The notes beneath the pieces were generated by a model. That model was not told where the DNA came from and did not search any database. It worked only from the letters and a program-made list of their open reading frames with translations. DNA of 34,273 nucleotides from JBFWWW01 sp050245975 (lineage in GTDB: Bacteria; Pseudomonadota; Alphaproteobacteria; Rhizobiales; Hyphomicrobiaceae), in NCBI GenBank assembly GCA_050245975.1, contig JBFWWW010000022.1, positions 1 to 34,273 on the forward strand, read 5' to 3'. Shown piece by piece: positions 1 through 8,106 of this stretch (positions are counted from its first letter, which is position 1; each line of letters opens with the position of its first letter). The position numbers and the translations under genes are program-made.

Positions 1-54
1 ACCCTTTTTCGACGTCAGCGCATCGAAAAACGAGGCAAACGTGCCCGATGACAT
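1..54 (-). CDS. 5' end of an unidentified gene, cut by the window edge
   Basis: On the minus strand an ATG at 54-52 is preceded, 8 bases upstream, by the Shine-Dalgarno core GGAGG (minus strand of 63-67). It opens a frame that stays open to the window edge and encodes MSSGTFASFFDALTSKKG. Only 18 residues are visible and I do not recognise the protein. There is no signal peptide in what can be seen. It lies 30 bases after the stop of the M48 peptidase gene in the same direction, so the two are probably co-transcribed. The good ribosome binding site is the main support. Confidence 0.5.
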   Translation of the reverse strand, partial: MSSGTFASFFDALTSKKG

Positions 55-84
55 TCGGTAGTCCTCCAGGTCGCTGCACCGCCG

Positions 85-1503
85 TCAGGTCGGTGCCTTG
101 TAGTTCACGATATCTTCCGCGCGCAGCCATTCCGGAGAGCCGCGCGACAGCTTGGTGAGCGCCCGCTTGGCGAAGATCTGGGCCTGCTTGACGTTGCCCT
201 CGATGAAATGCGCCTGTGCGGCTGCAAGGTCCGCCTGCGGGTACTGCTGTTTCTTGTAGAACGCGTTGGCCATCTGGTGATAGGCGAGCGAATTCGAAGG
301 GTCCGAGACGACGGCCCGGCGCAACAGTCCGAGCGCCTCGTCTACACCACCAGCCGTGTTCATACCCAGTAACGCTTGCGCGAGGGCCACCTCGATGAGC
401 GGCTCCCTGCCGGCGATCTGCAGGCTCTTGCGCAGCGCGGGTATGGCATCGGCGTATTTACCATTCGCATAGAGCATATTGCCCTTGAGTTCCCAGAAAT
501 ACGCGTTGCCGGGCTGTTCGCGAATGAGCGCGTCGACATCGCCGATGGCCGTGGCGCAGTTGCCCGAGCAATTGCGGGCGATGGCGCGCGCATACCGGGC
601 CGGGAGGCTCGTGTCGCTCGGCGGATAGCGGTTGTAGACCACCTGTGGGCGATCCAGATAGCCCGCCAGCTTGGCGCGCATCATGTCGTGGCGGAGCTGG
701 AGCTGGGGCGGGTCCTTGGCACTGTAATAGGGGCTGGCCTCGACCTTCTCGCGCAGGCGCGCGAGACGGTCGGCCGCGACGGGATGGCTGCGCACGAACG
801 GGTCCTTTTGCGCATCCGAGATGTACTCCTGCCGGGCGAAGCGCTCGAACGTTTCCAGCATGCCCCGGCCGGATTGATGGGTGAGCCCCAGGAAGGTCAG
901 GCCCGCCTGGTCGGCGGCGGATTCCTGATTGCGCCGCTCGCTCAGCAGCGAGCGCATCAGCATCTCGTTGCCGCCCATCATGACGCCCTGGCCGGCGCTG
1001 CCGATGCTGCGCGCGCCGTCGCTGCCGGCGGTCGCGCCGCCGACCATGAGGCCGATGCCGAGGATGGTCAGCAGCAGGCTCTTGGTCTGGTCGCGCGCGA
1101 TGCGGGCGCGCAGCTGGGCCATGTGCCCGCCCTTGATGTGCCCGGTTTCGTGGGCGATGACGCCGATCACCTCGTTGGGCGTCTTGGCTTCGGCCAGCGT
1201 GCCGGAGTTGATGAAGACGTTCTGGCCGTCGACGACGAAGGCGTTGAACGATTCATGCCGGATGATGCGCATGGTGATGTTCTGCGAGCCGAGGCCGGCG
1301 GCGCGGAAAATCGGGCGCGAATAGTCCTTGAGAAGGTTCTCGATCTCGGCGTCGCGGATCAGCGGCAGCCCCTGGGCGAGCGCGGGGCCGGCCACCGGCA
1401 GCAGCACGGCGGCACAGGCGACGGCAGCCGTCGTGGTGCGCAGCAGCGAACGCCGCGGGCGGGCCGGCGCGGCACGAGCCTGATCGGGAGCAAGAGCCAT
1501 CAT
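85..1503 (-). CDS. M48 family metalloprotease with TPR repeats (BepA-like), exported
   Basis: Zinc metallopeptidase of 472 residues. Residues about 20-44 form a signal peptide (basic RRSLLR, hydrophobic core, ALAQ cleavage region), so it acts in the periplasm. The zinc site is HETGH at 118-122, with the third ligand probably E194 in ESAAD. A hydrophobic stretch at about 142-160 follows the active helix. The C-terminal third (about 350-465) reads as TPR helices. This is the architecture of BepA/YfgC, which handles outer-membrane protein assembly and degrades stalled substrates; the specific role here is inferred. The frame is open upstream to 1674, but the extension is Arg/Ala/Gly-rich and would place the signal peptide internally. 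I therefore chose ATG 1503; ATG 1500 is equally possible. It diverges from the aminotransferase gene and is followed by a partial gene 30 bases downstream. Confidence 0.9.
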   Translation of the reverse strand: MMALAPDQARAAPARPRRSLLRTTTAAVACAAVLLPVAGPALAQGLPLIRDAEIENLLKDYSRPIFRAAGLGSQNITMRIIRHESFNAFVVDGQNVFINSGTLAEAKTPNEVIGVIAHETGHIKGGHMAQLRARIARDQTKSLLLTILGIGLMVGGATAGSDGARSIGSAGQGVMMGGNEMLMRSLLSERRNQESAADQAGLTFLGLTHQSGRGMLETFERFARQEYISDAQKDPFVRSHPVAADRLARLREKVEASPYYSAKDPPQLQLRHDMMRAKLAGYLDRPQVVYNRYPPSDTSLPARYARAIARNCSGNCATAIGDVDALIREQPGNAYFWELKGNMLYANGKYADAIPALRKSLQIAGREPLIEVALAQALLGMNTAGGVDEALGLLRRAVVSDPSNSLAYHQMANAFYKKQQYPQADLAAAQAHFIEGNVKQAQIFAKRALTKLSRGSPEWLRAEDIVNYKAPT

Positions 1504-1587
1504 CGCTGCAATCCCGCTTGCGGGTTCATCCTCGGATTGCGCGCCACAGGCCTGTCGCCCTGCGCCTAGGCAACGCAGCCGCGGTTG

Positions 1588-1593
1588 ACTATA
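1588..1593 (-). promoter_or_regulatory. Possible -10 element for the M48 peptidase gene
   Basis: The minus strand reads TATAGT here, five of six matches to TATAAT, about 85 bases before the chosen start codon. No good -35 hexamer is found 16-18 bases upstream, so this is a weak call. The 227-base divergent region (1504-1730) must hold promoters for both the peptidase and the aminotransferase. I could not identify one for the latter. Confidence 0.25.
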
Positions 1594-1730
1594 AGCCGCT
1601 GGCGTTGCGGGCGCCACGAGCCCCCGCCCGCCAGCCGCACACACTTTCGAGCCGGTAGGGCCGAACCGTGGCACTTTGAAGGCCCCTTGGGGCCGGGCAG
1701 GCCCGCGAGCGGGCGCAGCAGGAGACGAGA

Positions 1731-2948
1731 ATGGCCGCGGGCGACATGAAGCGACGCGAGGCCGCAGCAGCGCTGCTGCGCGATCCGTCCCTGCGCGGGA
1801 CCATCGATCCGTTCATGGTCATGGACGTGATGCAGGCGGCTGCCGCCAAGGAGGCGGCGGGCGCCCACGTCATCCACATGGAAGTCGGCCAGCCCGCGAC
1901 GCCCGCGCCCAAGGCCGCCCTCGATGCGGTGCGTTCCGCGCTCGGCCGCGACAAGCTCGGCTACACGCTGGCGCTCGGCATGCCGGCGTTGCGCGAGCGG
2001 ATCGCGCGCGTCTACCAGGAACGCCACGGGCTCGACGTGAGCGCCGAGCGCGTGATCGTCACCACCGGATCATCCGCCGGATTTCTGCTCGCCTTCCTGG
2101 CTCTGTTCGATGCGGGCGACGGGCTGCTGCTGCCGACGCCCGGCTACGCCTGTTATCGCCATATCGCCAGCGCGCTCGATCTGCGCCCTGCCTTCGTGCC
2201 GACCGGCGAGGCATCGCGCTGGATGCCCGATCCTGCCGATGTTGCGCGGCTGGCCGCAGCCGATCCCGGCCTGCGCGGCTTCCTCGTGGCGAGCCCGGCC
2301 AATCCGACCGGCACGATGCTGGAGCCGGATCGGCTGGCGGCACTCGTCGCCGCCGCGACGGCGCAGCGCATGTGGTTCATTTCCGACGAGATCTACCACG
2401 GTCTCGGCTATGCGATGCCCGGTACGACGGCGCTCGCCTATTCGGATCAGGCGGTCGTCATCAACAGCTTCTCGAAATACTATTCGATGACGGGCTGGCG
2501 CATCGGCTGGATGGTGGTGCCGCAGGGCCTCGTGCGGGTCATCGAGCGGCTGGCGCAGAATCTGTTCATCTGCCCGCCGGCGATCTCGCAGATCGCGGCG
2601 CTGGGCGCCTTCGACGGCATCGATGAGCTGGAGGCCAATCGCCGGGTCTACCTGGAGAACCGCGAGCTGCTGCTTGCCGAGTTGCCGCGCGCCGGCCTCG
2701 AGCGGATCGTGCCGGCCGACGGCGCGTTCTACCTCTACATCGACGTCGGCGACGTCACGATGGACAGCCCCGCCTTCGCCCGCGCGATGCTGGACGAACT
2801 CGGCATCGCGGCCACGCCGGGCGTCGATTTCGACGCCGAGCGCGGCAGCCGCTTCGTCAGGCTCAGCTATTCGGGCGCGACGTCGGAGATGGCCGAAGCC
2901 GCGCGCCGGCTGAAGGGCTGGCGGCGGCTGTCGGGCCGTAACGGGTAG
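1731..2948 (+). CDS. Class I PLP-dependent aminotransferase
   Basis: Cytosolic fold-type I aminotransferase of 405 residues. The PLP lysine is K249 in SFSKYYSMTGWRIGW. SPANPTG supplies the conserved Asn, SDEIYHG the Asp that contacts the pyridine nitrogen, and FVRLSYSG near the C-terminus the Arg that binds the substrate carboxylate. The ATG at 1731 has AGGAGA seven bases upstream; an in-frame ATG at 1746 is a less supported alternative. The family covers aspartate/aromatic aminotransferases and many of unknown substrate, and nothing in the sequence or neighbours fixes the substrate here. It converges on rne with an 80-base gap in which I see no hairpin followed by a T-run. Confidence 0.92.
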   Translation: MAAGDMKRREAAAALLRDPSLRGTIDPFMVMDVMQAAAAKEAAGAHVIHMEVGQPATPAPKAALDAVRSALGRDKLGYTLALGMPALRERIARVYQERHGLDVSAERVIVTTGSSAGFLLAFLALFDAGDGLLLPTPGYACYRHIASALDLRPAFVPTGEASRWMPDPADVARLAAADPGLRGFLVASPANPTGTMLEPDRLAALVAAATAQRMWFISDEIYHGLGYAMPGTTALAYSDQAVVINSFSKYYSMTGWRIGWMVVPQGLVRVIERLAQNLFICPPAISQIAALGAFDGIDELEANRRVYLENRELLLAELPRAGLERIVPADGAFYLYIDVGDVTMDSPAFARAMLDELGIAATPGVDFDAERGSRFVRLSYSGATSEMAEAARRLKGWRRLSGRNG

Positions 2949-3028
2949 GCAGGCCGGGGCGATTCGCAGACCCGCGCCGTTGCCTCCCGAAGGAGCCACG
3001 CGGCGCGGCCGCTGCGACAAGAGGCTCG

Positions 3029-5746
3029 CTATTCGCCGAGAATGCGCCTCTGCCACCAGCCCTTGCGTGTCGGACGCGCCGGCTCGTCGGGCAACGCTGC
3101 GGCCGGCTCGGCCGCGGGTGCGCGTGTCATGACAGGCTCGGGTGCGTGCGCAACGGGAGCGAGGGTTTCCCGCTGCTCGCGATCGCGGCTCGGCGCCTCG
3201 GCCTCGCGGCGGATGCGCGGTTCCTCCACCGGCTCGGGCTCACGCTCCCGCTCGCGCTCGACGGCGCCGTTGTCCGCATGTGCGGGCTCGTCGTGCCCGC
3301 GCTCACTCTCGCCGGGCCCGTTGGTTTCGCCGTGCTGCGTCCGGTTGCCCTCGCCGCCGCGCTGACCGCGGTCGCGGCCGCGCCGCCCGCCGCGCCGTCC
3401 GCGCCGGCGTCCACGGCGCTCGCCGCGGCCCTCTCCTCCGCGTTCGCCGTCGCCGGGCTCGCCATCGCGGGGCTCGCTGTCGCGCGCATGCGCCGTCTCG
3501 CCCTCGCCGTCATGGCCGTTGGCGCCGTCATGATCGTCGCCGTCCTCAACCTCCTCGGAGGCGGAATAGCTGTGCTCGTCCTCGTCCTCACCGTTGCCGG
3601 CGTGGCCGTGCTCCTGGAAGCGCTCGCCGCCTTCGCTCTGGTGATCGCGGCGTCCACGCCGGCGGCGCCGCCTCCGGCGGCGGGGGCCGCCGTCACCGTT
3701 GTCGTCCCGCGCATCCTCGTGCGCGTGGGCATGCTCGGTATCCGTCTCGGTTTCCTCGACGCCTTGATCGCCGTCGAAACCCCAATCGATGCTCACGACA
3801 TTGCGGTCCTGCCGCCGCTGATGCTGAGCCGGCTGGGAGGATTTCTCGATGGCGAAGTTGGCGCCCTGCATGCGGTCGCTCGCCTGCACGGCGACGGACA
3901 CCCCGAAACGGCTTTCCATGTCGGTGATGAATGCGCGCTTGTTGTTGAGAATGTACAGCGCGACGGCGGCGGTGGTGGACGCCGTCACCGAGCTGCGCCC
4001 GTCGCGCATCAGGTGGTCCTCCAGCGCGCGGAGCACCGCGAGCGCCACGGATTCGGTGGAGCGAATGATGCCGGTACCCTGACAGTGCGGGCACTGCGAG
4101 GTCGAACCTTCCAGAACGCCGGTGCGCAGGCGCTGCCGCGACATCTCGAGCAGGCCGAAATGGCTGATACGCCCCACCTGGATGCGCGCGCGGTCATGGC
4201 GCAGGCAGTCCTTGAGGCGCCGCTCGACAGCGCGGTTGTTGCGCTTCTCCTCCATGTCGATGAAGTCGATGACGATGAGGCCGGCGAGATCGCGCAGCTT
4301 GAGCTGGCGGGAAATCTCCTCCGCGGCCTCGAGGTTCGTGTTGAGGGCCGTTTCCTCGATGGAATACTCGCGTGTCGACTTGCCGGAGTTGACGTCGATG
4401 GCGACCAGCGCTTCGGTCTGATTGATGACGAGATACCCGCCCGATCGCAGCGTCACGTAAGGACTGAACATCGCGTTGAGCTGGCGCTCGATCTGGAAGC
4501 GCGTGAAGAGCGGCTCGGGGTCCTGATAGAGGATCACATTGCGCGTCTGGCTCGGCATCAGCATGCGCATGAATTCGTGCGCTTCCGCATGCGCGGTCGC
4601 GCCGGCGACGTAGATGTCCTCGATGTCCTTCGTATAGAGATCGCGGATCGAGCGCTTGATGAGGTTGCCTTCCTCGTAGACGAGGCTGGGCGCGATCGAC
4701 TGCAGGGTCATCTCGCGCACGCTCTCCCACAGGCGCAGCAGATATTCGTAATCGCGCTTGATTTCCTGCTTGGTGCGCGCGGCACCCGCCGTGCGGATGA
4801 TGAGCCCCATGCCTTCGGGCACCTCGAGCTCGTTGGCGATGGCCTTGAGGCGCTTGCGATCCTGCGGGTTCGTGATCTTGCGGCTGATGCCGCCGCCGCG
4901 GCCGGTGTTGGGCATCAGCACCGTGTACCGGCCCGCCAACGACAGATAGGTCGTCAGCGCCGCGCCCTTGTTGCCGCGTTCCTCCTTCACGACCTGAACG
5001 AGGATGACCTGGCGACGCTTGATGACTTCCTGGATCTTGTAGGAGCGCATGCGCCGCCGCGGCCGCTCCGGCACTTCCTCAAGAGCGTCTTCGCTGCCGA
5101 CCTGGTCGACGTCCTCGGGCGTGAGGACCTCGGGCGCCTCGGCGGCTTCGGGGACCTCTTCGACGTGACCCTCGGCAGTATCGGGAGCGGCAGAGCCATG
5201 CGTCTCGAAAGGCTGCTCATCGTCCGCAGCGGGCGCCGCGAGAACGGGATCGGCGTGCTCGGCCTTCGCCGGCTGCGCGTCGGGCTCGGGCGCGTCCTCG
5301 AACGGCAGCTCCGCCGTACGGGGATCCCGGATTTCGTCCTGGTCGTCCTCGGCGCGCGTCTCGTGCGGGTGTTCTTCGCCATGCCCGCCCCCGGAGTGGC
5401 GGCCACCGCGCCGTTCGGCGCGCGCATCGGCCTCCGCTTCAGCCTCCGCCTCGGCCTCCGCTTCCTCGCGGATGAGCGCCTGCCGGTCGGCCATCGGAAT
5501 TTGATAGTAGTCCGGATGGATTTCGCTGAAGGCGAGGAAGCCGTGGCGATTGCCGCCATACTCGACGAAAGCGGCCTGCAGCGACGGCTCCACGCGCGTC
5601 ACCTTGGCGAGGTAGATGTTGCCGCGCAGAAGTTTGCGCGCCGCGGATTCGTAGTCGAATTCCTCTACGCGGTTGCCGCGCAGCACCACCACCCGCGTCT
5701 CCTCGGGGTGGGTGGCATCCACAAGCATCTTGTTCTTGCTGTCCAT
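3029..5746 (-). CDS. rne: Ribonuclease E/G family endoribonuclease (RNase E)
   Basis: Main endoribonuclease of mRNA decay and rRNA/tRNA processing, and scaffold of the degradosome; 905 residues. The S1 RNA-binding domain starts at about 36 (LLRGNIYLAKVTRVEPSLQ) and is interrupted at about 94-230 by an acidic, Glu/Ala-rich low-complexity insertion. The catalytic core follows. D451 (VAIDVNSG) and D494 (IVIDFIDM) match the metal-binding D303/D346 of E. coli, and CPHC at 552-555 matches the Zn-link. The C-terminal 250 residues are disordered with arginine runs (about 690-705 and 790-815) and end in KGWWQRRILGE, as in alphaproteobacterial RNase E. ATG 5746 has AGGAAA nine bases upstream; the next in-frame ATG is codon 7. 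It is preceded by a 768-base gap, consistent with the long autoregulatory leader known for rne. Confidence 0.97.
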   Translation of the reverse strand: MDSKNKMLVDATHPEETRVVVLRGNRVEEFDYESAARKLLRGNIYLAKVTRVEPSLQAAFVEYGGNRHGFLAFSEIHPDYYQIPMADRQALIREEAEAEAEAEAEADARAERRGGRHSGGGHGEEHPHETRAEDDQDEIRDPRTAELPFEDAPEPDAQPAKAEHADPVLAAPAADDEQPFETHGSAAPDTAEGHVEEVPEAAEAPEVLTPEDVDQVGSEDALEEVPERPRRRMRSYKIQEVIKRRQVILVQVVKEERGNKGAALTTYLSLAGRYTVLMPNTGRGGGISRKITNPQDRKRLKAIANELEVPEGMGLIIRTAGAARTKQEIKRDYEYLLRLWESVREMTLQSIAPSLVYEEGNLIKRSIRDLYTKDIEDIYVAGATAHAEAHEFMRMLMPSQTRNVILYQDPEPLFTRFQIERQLNAMFSPYVTLRSGGYLVINQTEALVAIDVNSGKSTREYSIEETALNTNLEAAEEISRQLKLRDLAGLIVIDFIDMEEKRNNRAVERRLKDCLRHDRARIQVGRISHFGLLEMSRQRLRTGVLEGSTSQCPHCQGTGIIRSTESVALAVLRALEDHLMRDGRSSVTASTTAAVALYILNNKRAFITDMESRFGVSVAVQASDRMQGANFAIEKSSQPAQHQRRQDRNVVSIDWGFDGDQGVEETETDTEHAHAHEDARDDNGDGGPRRRRRRRRRGRRDHQSEGGERFQEHGHAGNGEDEDEHSYSASEEVEDGDDHDGANGHDGEGETAHARDSEPRDGEPGDGERGGEGRGERRGRRRGRRGGRRGRDRGQRGGEGNRTQHGETNGPGESERGHDEPAHADNGAVEREREREPEPVEEPRIRREAEAPSRDREQRETLAPVAHAPEPVMTRAPAAEPAAALPDEPARPTRKGWWQRRILGE

Positions 5747-6514
5747 GTCGTCAGTTTCCTGGCGCGCAACGGTGCCGAGCGCGGCGCGCCGGCTATGCGT
5801 GCGGGCCGCGCCCTCCGGGCGCCTTGTTGGGTTGAAGATGTCGGTTGGCGACGGCCTGCGGGAAGGCGAGACGCGGCATCAGGACGGCGGCCGGCAAAGC
5901 CGGGCGTTTCCCTGTCTGCAGTTGCTCTATATTCCCAAGTTGCCGTCATGGTTCATCTGTCCTGGCGGACACCGGGCGCTTGCGCGTCCATGCCGCCGTC
6001 GCCCCGAAGGGCAAAGCCAGCGGGCTTGTCACAGCCCGCAATCTCAGAAATGCGCACCGACCGGAAAAATCGTGCCGGCGCGAGAAGCGATCGCCGTTCG
6101 GGATATGTCGGAAACCTTGAAGCCGGTGCTGTCGCACTAGCGCCCGGGTTCTGGGCCACTTGCGCCATGCCGCTGGCACCGCTTCATACTCGACACTAAC
6201 CGACGCCTGTTGCCGGTGGGGGCGCGCCCCATTGGCGCGCACGGCGTGCTTTCCATGAGCCGCCGCTGATCCAACCCCGCCGGCAAATGGATACGGCGGA
6301 TTGCGATAGGGTCTTGTAGGGGTTCGCCCGACCTGTGGCAAGAATGTTATGCCGCCACGGGCCATGCGTGCTCCCGACAATCCTGCGGCCCATATAAGTT
6401 GTGAACTGGAAAACAACAGGTTAAAGCCGGGCCATCGCGGGACGATTGTTTGCGGGGTGGGCGCAGCGGTGCCAGGCCTAGAGGGGCCGGGGACGGCATG
6501 GAGGGGGTATCAGC
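5747..6514. other. 768-base divergent intergenic region between rne and the amidase gene
   Basis: No open frame here has both a good ribosome binding site and a plausible protein. The region must hold the rne promoter and leader (minus strand) and the amidase promoter (plus strand). Visible elements are the rne promoter candidate at 6313-6341 and a 7-bp GC stem GCGCGCC/GGCGCGC with a CCATT loop at 6222-6240. A TATAAG at 6393-6398 could be a plus-strand -10 for the amidase but has no convincing -35. No tRNA-like cloverleaf or terminator was seen. The length fits a structured 5' leader through which RNase E controls its own mRNA, as shown in E. coli; that role is inferred here. Confidence 0.6.
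6313..6341 (-). promoter_or_regulatory. Candidate sigma-70 promoter for rne
   Basis: On the minus strand TTGCCA (6341-6336, five of six to TTGACA), a 17-base spacer and TACAAG (6318-6313, four of six to TATAAT). Transcription would begin near 6306 and give a leader of about 560 bases before the rne start codon, longer than but comparable with the 361-base E. coli rne leader. It was found by eye only. Confidence 0.4.
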
Positions 6515-7945
6515 GTGAGAGCCGATGCAACCGGCAGGATCGTGGGTGCTGGCTGGCGCGCCGCCCTCCTGCTGGCCGGTTCTCTTGCCGCTGCGGGGCT
6601 GACCGCGGCAGTCTCGCCCGCGACCGGACAGACCGAGATCGCCAAAACGCCGCCGCGCCCGCGCGTACCGGCCAAGGCGCCCGCCACAATGGAAGCAACC
6701 GGCCCGGTCGAGCCCGCCGCGACCGATACGCCACCCACGGAGCGTCCGCCCGAAGATCCGCCGACGGAGGTGCGCGATGCGGCGGCTGCGGCAACCGTGT
6801 CGGATATCGCGATCACGGGCGACGCGTCCCGTACCCGTATCCAGATTGCCCTATCAGGAGCCCGCGCCCCCGCGTTCCAGGTCTTCACGCTTGCCAGCCC
6901 CTATCGTCTGGTCGTCGATCTGCCCGATGTCCGGTTCCGCATGCCGCGCACTGCGGGACAGGCCGGGCACGGCCTCGTCACCGCCTACCGCTATGGGCTG
7001 TTCGCGCCCGGTAAATCGCGACTGGTTTTCGATACGCAATTGCCGGTGCGTGTCGAGCGCGCCGAAGTCACGTCGCGCACCGGCGGCCGCGGCCGCGCGC
7101 TCACCATGACGCTCGCAGCAGTCGCCCCCGACAAGTTCCAGGCCAACCCGCCCCCGCCCGCCGTCGCGGATGCCAGGGGCGGCCTCTACGAAGGCCTGCC
7201 GCAGCGCGACGCCCACCAGAAGGACGCCAAGCCGGTTGTCGTCATCGATCCGGGCCACGGCGGCCCCGATCCCGGCGCGGTGAGCCCCGCGACGAGCGAG
7301 CACATCCTCGAAAAGGATGTCGTCCTGGCGGTCGCGCGCCAGCTTGCGGCGGCCCTGACGGCCACGGGCCGCTACGACGTGCGCATGACGCGCTCGACCG
7401 ACGTGTTCGTCTCGCTCGATCAGCGCCTCGCGTTCTCGCGCCGGCACAACGCAAGTCTTTTCATATCCATTCATGCCGACTCGGTCGGCGCGGTGGACCA
7501 GGCGGAGAATGTGCGCGGCGCCACGGTGTACACGTTGAGCGAGCGCGCCTCGAACCGGCAGGCACAGCTTCTCGCCGAAAAGGAGAACTCGGCCGACAGG
7601 CTGGCCGGCGTCGACGCCACCTTCGAGGAATCCGACGACCAGGTGAAAGGCATCCTGGTCGACCTGATGCGACGCGAGACGGCAAATTTTTCCAACGACT
7701 TTCGTCGCCATCTGCTGGGGCGCCTGAAGCAGTCCATCGCGCTGTCGCGCGATCCGGCCCGCGAGGCCGCCTTCAAGGTGCTGCGCCAGCCGCAATCGCC
7801 ATCGGTGCTGATCGAGCTCGGCTACATGACCAACAGCAAGGACGCGCAGCTGCTGGTCTCGGCGGAATGGCGCAAGCAGGTGGCGGGCGCGATCGCCGCG
7901 GCCGTCAACGGATATTTCGCCCGCGCGGCGGCGCGGGCGCGGTAG
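6515..7945 (+). CDS. amiC: N-acetylmuramoyl-L-alanine amidase, AMIN + Amidase_3 (AmiC-type)
   Basis: Periplasmic zinc amidase that cuts the amide bond between MurNAc and the stem peptide and so splits septal peptidoglycan. It has 476 residues. Residues 14-38 are a signal peptide, about 40-90 a Pro/Thr-rich linker, about 95-200 the AMIN domain that targets the divisome/peptidoglycan, and about 240-470 the Amidase_3 catalytic domain. Zinc ligands are H248 (DPGHGG), E266 (EKDV) and H320 (SIHAD); the catalytic Glu is E434 (VLIELGYMTN). The insertion between H320 and E434 (about 335-400) may be the autoinhibitory helix region of AmiB/AmiC proteins. GTG 6515 is chosen because GGAGGGGG lies about nine bases upstream and there is a signal peptide right after it. 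It is followed by the PBP1A gene, a neighbour common in Hyphomicrobiales. Confidence 0.94.
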   Translation: MRADATGRIVGAGWRAALLLAGSLAAAGLTAAVSPATGQTEIAKTPPRPRVPAKAPATMEATGPVEPAATDTPPTERPPEDPPTEVRDAAAAATVSDIAITGDASRTRIQIALSGARAPAFQVFTLASPYRLVVDLPDVRFRMPRTAGQAGHGLVTAYRYGLFAPGKSRLVFDTQLPVRVERAEVTSRTGGRGRALTMTLAAVAPDKFQANPPPPAVADARGGLYEGLPQRDAHQKDAKPVVVIDPGHGGPDPGAVSPATSEHILEKDVVLAVARQLAAALTATGRYDVRMTRSTDVFVSLDQRLAFSRRHNASLFISIHADSVGAVDQAENVRGATVYTLSERASNRQAQLLAEKENSADRLAGVDATFEESDDQVKGILVDLMRRETANFSNDFRRHLLGRLKQSIALSRDPAREAAFKVLRQPQSPSVLIELGYMTNSKDAQLLVSAEWRKQVAGAIAAAVNGYFARAAARAR

Positions 7946-8037
7946 CGCGGACTGATTCTCGGCGGCCGGCCAGCCGTCATGCGGCGCAAAGTTCCGAGTT
8001 CCTGTCCGGCGGCCGGCACCATGCTGCCATATTCGGT

Positions 8038-8065
8038 GTTAATGTCGGAGCCGACTGCGTTTAAC
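8038..8065. repeat. Nested inverted repeats upstream of the PBP1A gene
   Basis: GTTAA (8038-8042) pairs with TTAAC (8061-8065). Inside them GTCGG (8044-8048) pairs with CCGAC (8051-8055) across two bases. The element lies 42 bases before the PBP1A start in the 161-base gap. A 10-base direct repeat, GGCGGCCGGC, also occurs in the gap at 7961-7970 and 8008-8017. It could be an operator or a leader hairpin; no function can be read from it. Confidence 0.3.
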
Positions 8066-8106
8066 GGCTTGCCGCCTTGCGGGCGCTCAAGTAGACAGCG
8101 GCACAA

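Noticed and set aside
376..1569. Plus-strand open frame of 397 codons opposite the M48 peptidase
   Set aside because: No ribosome binding site or motif; the minus strand has HETGH, a signal peptide and TPRs.
2949..3028. Intrinsic terminator between the aminotransferase gene and rne
   Set aside because: GC-rich self-complementary pieces exist, but none forms a clear stem followed by a T-run in either direction.
3146..6199. Plus-strand open frame of 1017 codons opposite rne
   Set aside because: It is the complement of the RNase E gene, in a GC-rich genome where antisense frames stay open. The product is composition-biased with no domain, while rne carries all expected motifs.
5845..6416. Small open frames on both strands in the rne-amidase gap
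   Set aside because: None combines a ribosome site with a plausible protein; composition matches noncoding GC-rich DNA.
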